NCBI GenBank assembly: GCA_026392535.1
Contig: JAPLBX010000034.1
Span: 1,138 to 6,723 of the forward strand
Source: Actinomycetota bacterium
Lineage (GTDB): Bacteria > Actinomycetota > Actinomycetes > S36-B12 > UBA5976
Length of the DNA stretch: 5,586 nucleotides
Reading direction: 5' to 3'
Shown here: piece after piece, positions 4,931-5,586 of the stretch
Position numbering within the stretch: the first letter of the stretch is position 1
Layout of the letters: every line of letters starts with the position of its first letter
Translations under genes and position numbers: made by a program
The notes under the pieces: generated by a model
The model's database searches: none
What the model was told of the DNA's origin: nothing
The model's input: the letters and a program-made list of their open reading frames with translations, nothing else

Positions 4931-5586
4931 GTGAAATCAACTAAAACTGCAACTCGCCCAGATCTTCGTAACGTCGCAATCATCGCTCACGTTGACCACG
5001 GAAAAACCACCCTCGTAGATTCAATGCTTTGGCAGACCGGAACTTTCCGTGCCAACCAAGATGTCAACGAGCGAGTCATGGACTCCATGGATCTTGAACG
5101 CGAAAAGGGCATCACCATTTTGGCCAAGAACACTGCGGTGCGTTACTCCGGCGCTGCAGCTACCGATGGCCCAATCGTTTTGAACATCATTGACACCCCA
5201 GGCCACGCTGACTTCGGTGGCGAAGTTGAACGTGGTCTTGAAATGGTCGATGGCGTTTTGCTACTAGTTGATGCATCTGAAGGTCCACTTCCACAAACCC
5301 GTTTCGTTTTGCGTAAGGCGCTGGCGAAAGGTCTGCCGGTCGTCTTGGTTATAAACAAAGTTGATCGCCCTGACTCTCGCATCAAAGAAGTTGTAGACGA
5401 AACATACGAATTGTTTATGGACTTGTTGGATGACAGCAATAATCAAACTGGTTTGGATTTCCCAGTGGTTTATGCATGTGCTCGTGCCGGTCGCGCTTCA
5501 GTTAATCAGCCCGAAGATGGCGCTATGCCAGACAGCGAAGATCTTGAACCACTCTTTAGGACTTTGATAGAAGCTATTCCAGCACC
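4931..5586 (+). CDS. typA: Ribosome-associated translational GTPase TypA/BipA, 3'-truncated by the window edge
   Basis: The first 218 residues of a protein usually near 600-640 are present, covering the GTPase domain. Motifs in order: G1 AHVDHGKT (19-26); switch I/G2 LEREKGITILAKNTAVRY (about 55-72), with Thr62 as the G2 threonine; G3 DTPGH (88-92) followed by ADFGGEVERGLEMVDG, diagnostic for TypA; and G4 NKVD (142-145). LPQTRFVLRKAL and VVDETYELF are worded as in actinobacterial TypA. The final residues (EAIPAP) are where domain II begins in homologues. An eight-residue stretch, SGAAATDG (73-80), lies between switch I and the G3 strand, where E. coli BipA has a shorter loop. TypA is an EF-G/LepA relative that acts on ribosomes in 50S assembly and cold or stress adaptation. 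The GTG start is the first available in frame and probably leaderless. Confidence 0.97.
   Translation, partial: MKSTKTATRPDLRNVAIIAHVDHGKTTLVDSMLWQTGTFRANQDVNERVMDSMDLEREKGITILAKNTAVRYSGAAATDGPIVLNIIDTPGHADFGGEVERGLEMVDGVLLLVDASEGPLPQTRFVLRKALAKGLPVVLVINKVDRPDSRIKEVVDETYELFMDLLDDSNNQTGLDFPVVYACARAGRASVNQPEDGAMPDSEDLEPLFRTLIEAIPA

Noticed and set aside
5021..5446. Minus-strand open frames opposite typA
   Set aside because: typA is unambiguous on the other strand; these are antisense shadows.
1..5586. CRISPR arrays, tRNA or rRNA genes, insertion sequences, attachment sites
   Set aside because: No regularly spaced repeats, tRNA-like cloverleaf, transposase coding sequence or terminal inverted-repeat pairs were seen.

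Overview
The window looks like chromosomal DNA from an actinobacterium with moderate to low G+C (roughly mid-40s percent by eye). The evidence is the actinobacterial wording of the TypA GTPase, an ECF sigma factor paired with an LR..DPA-type anti-sigma-like protein, and two GTG-started genes with a TANNNT -10 hexamer exactly six bases upstream, the usual actinobacterial leaderless layout. A small-genome aquatic lineage would fit the base composition, but that placement is inference.

Left part (1-1193, plus strand): the 3' five-sixths of ychF, encoding an Obg-family ATPase, overlaps by one base (TAATG) a 97-residue DUF1905 protein. The two probably form a translationally coupled unit. They converge with, and overlap by 17 bp, a minus-strand sulfotransferase-like gene (1177-2319).

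Centre (1177-4345, minus strand): an ECF sigma factor (4345-3842) is followed after 44 nt by a single-pass membrane protein (3797-2400). That protein has a short cytoplasmic N-terminus and about 390 extracytoplasmic residues, and is most likely the cognate anti-sigma factor. It has no zinc-binding HxxxCxxC motif. After an 80-bp gap comes the sulfotransferase-like gene. Its GTG start and probable -10 hexamer both lie inside a strong 14-bp-arm inverted repeat, which could separate it from the sigma operon or regulate it.

Right part (plus strand): a Nudix hydrolase is divergent from the sigma gene, with small inverted repeats in the shared promoter region. It is followed by the 5' part of typA/bipA, cut by the window end. 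ychF and typA are conserved ribosome-associated P-loop NTPase genes. The genes between them look like an accessory stress-response and surface-modification insert.

The points most worth following are the identical TAAACT-N6-GTG start architecture at two loci, the hairpin over the sulfotransferase start, and the unusual anti-sigma candidate with an acidic linker and a methionine-rich C-terminal tail.
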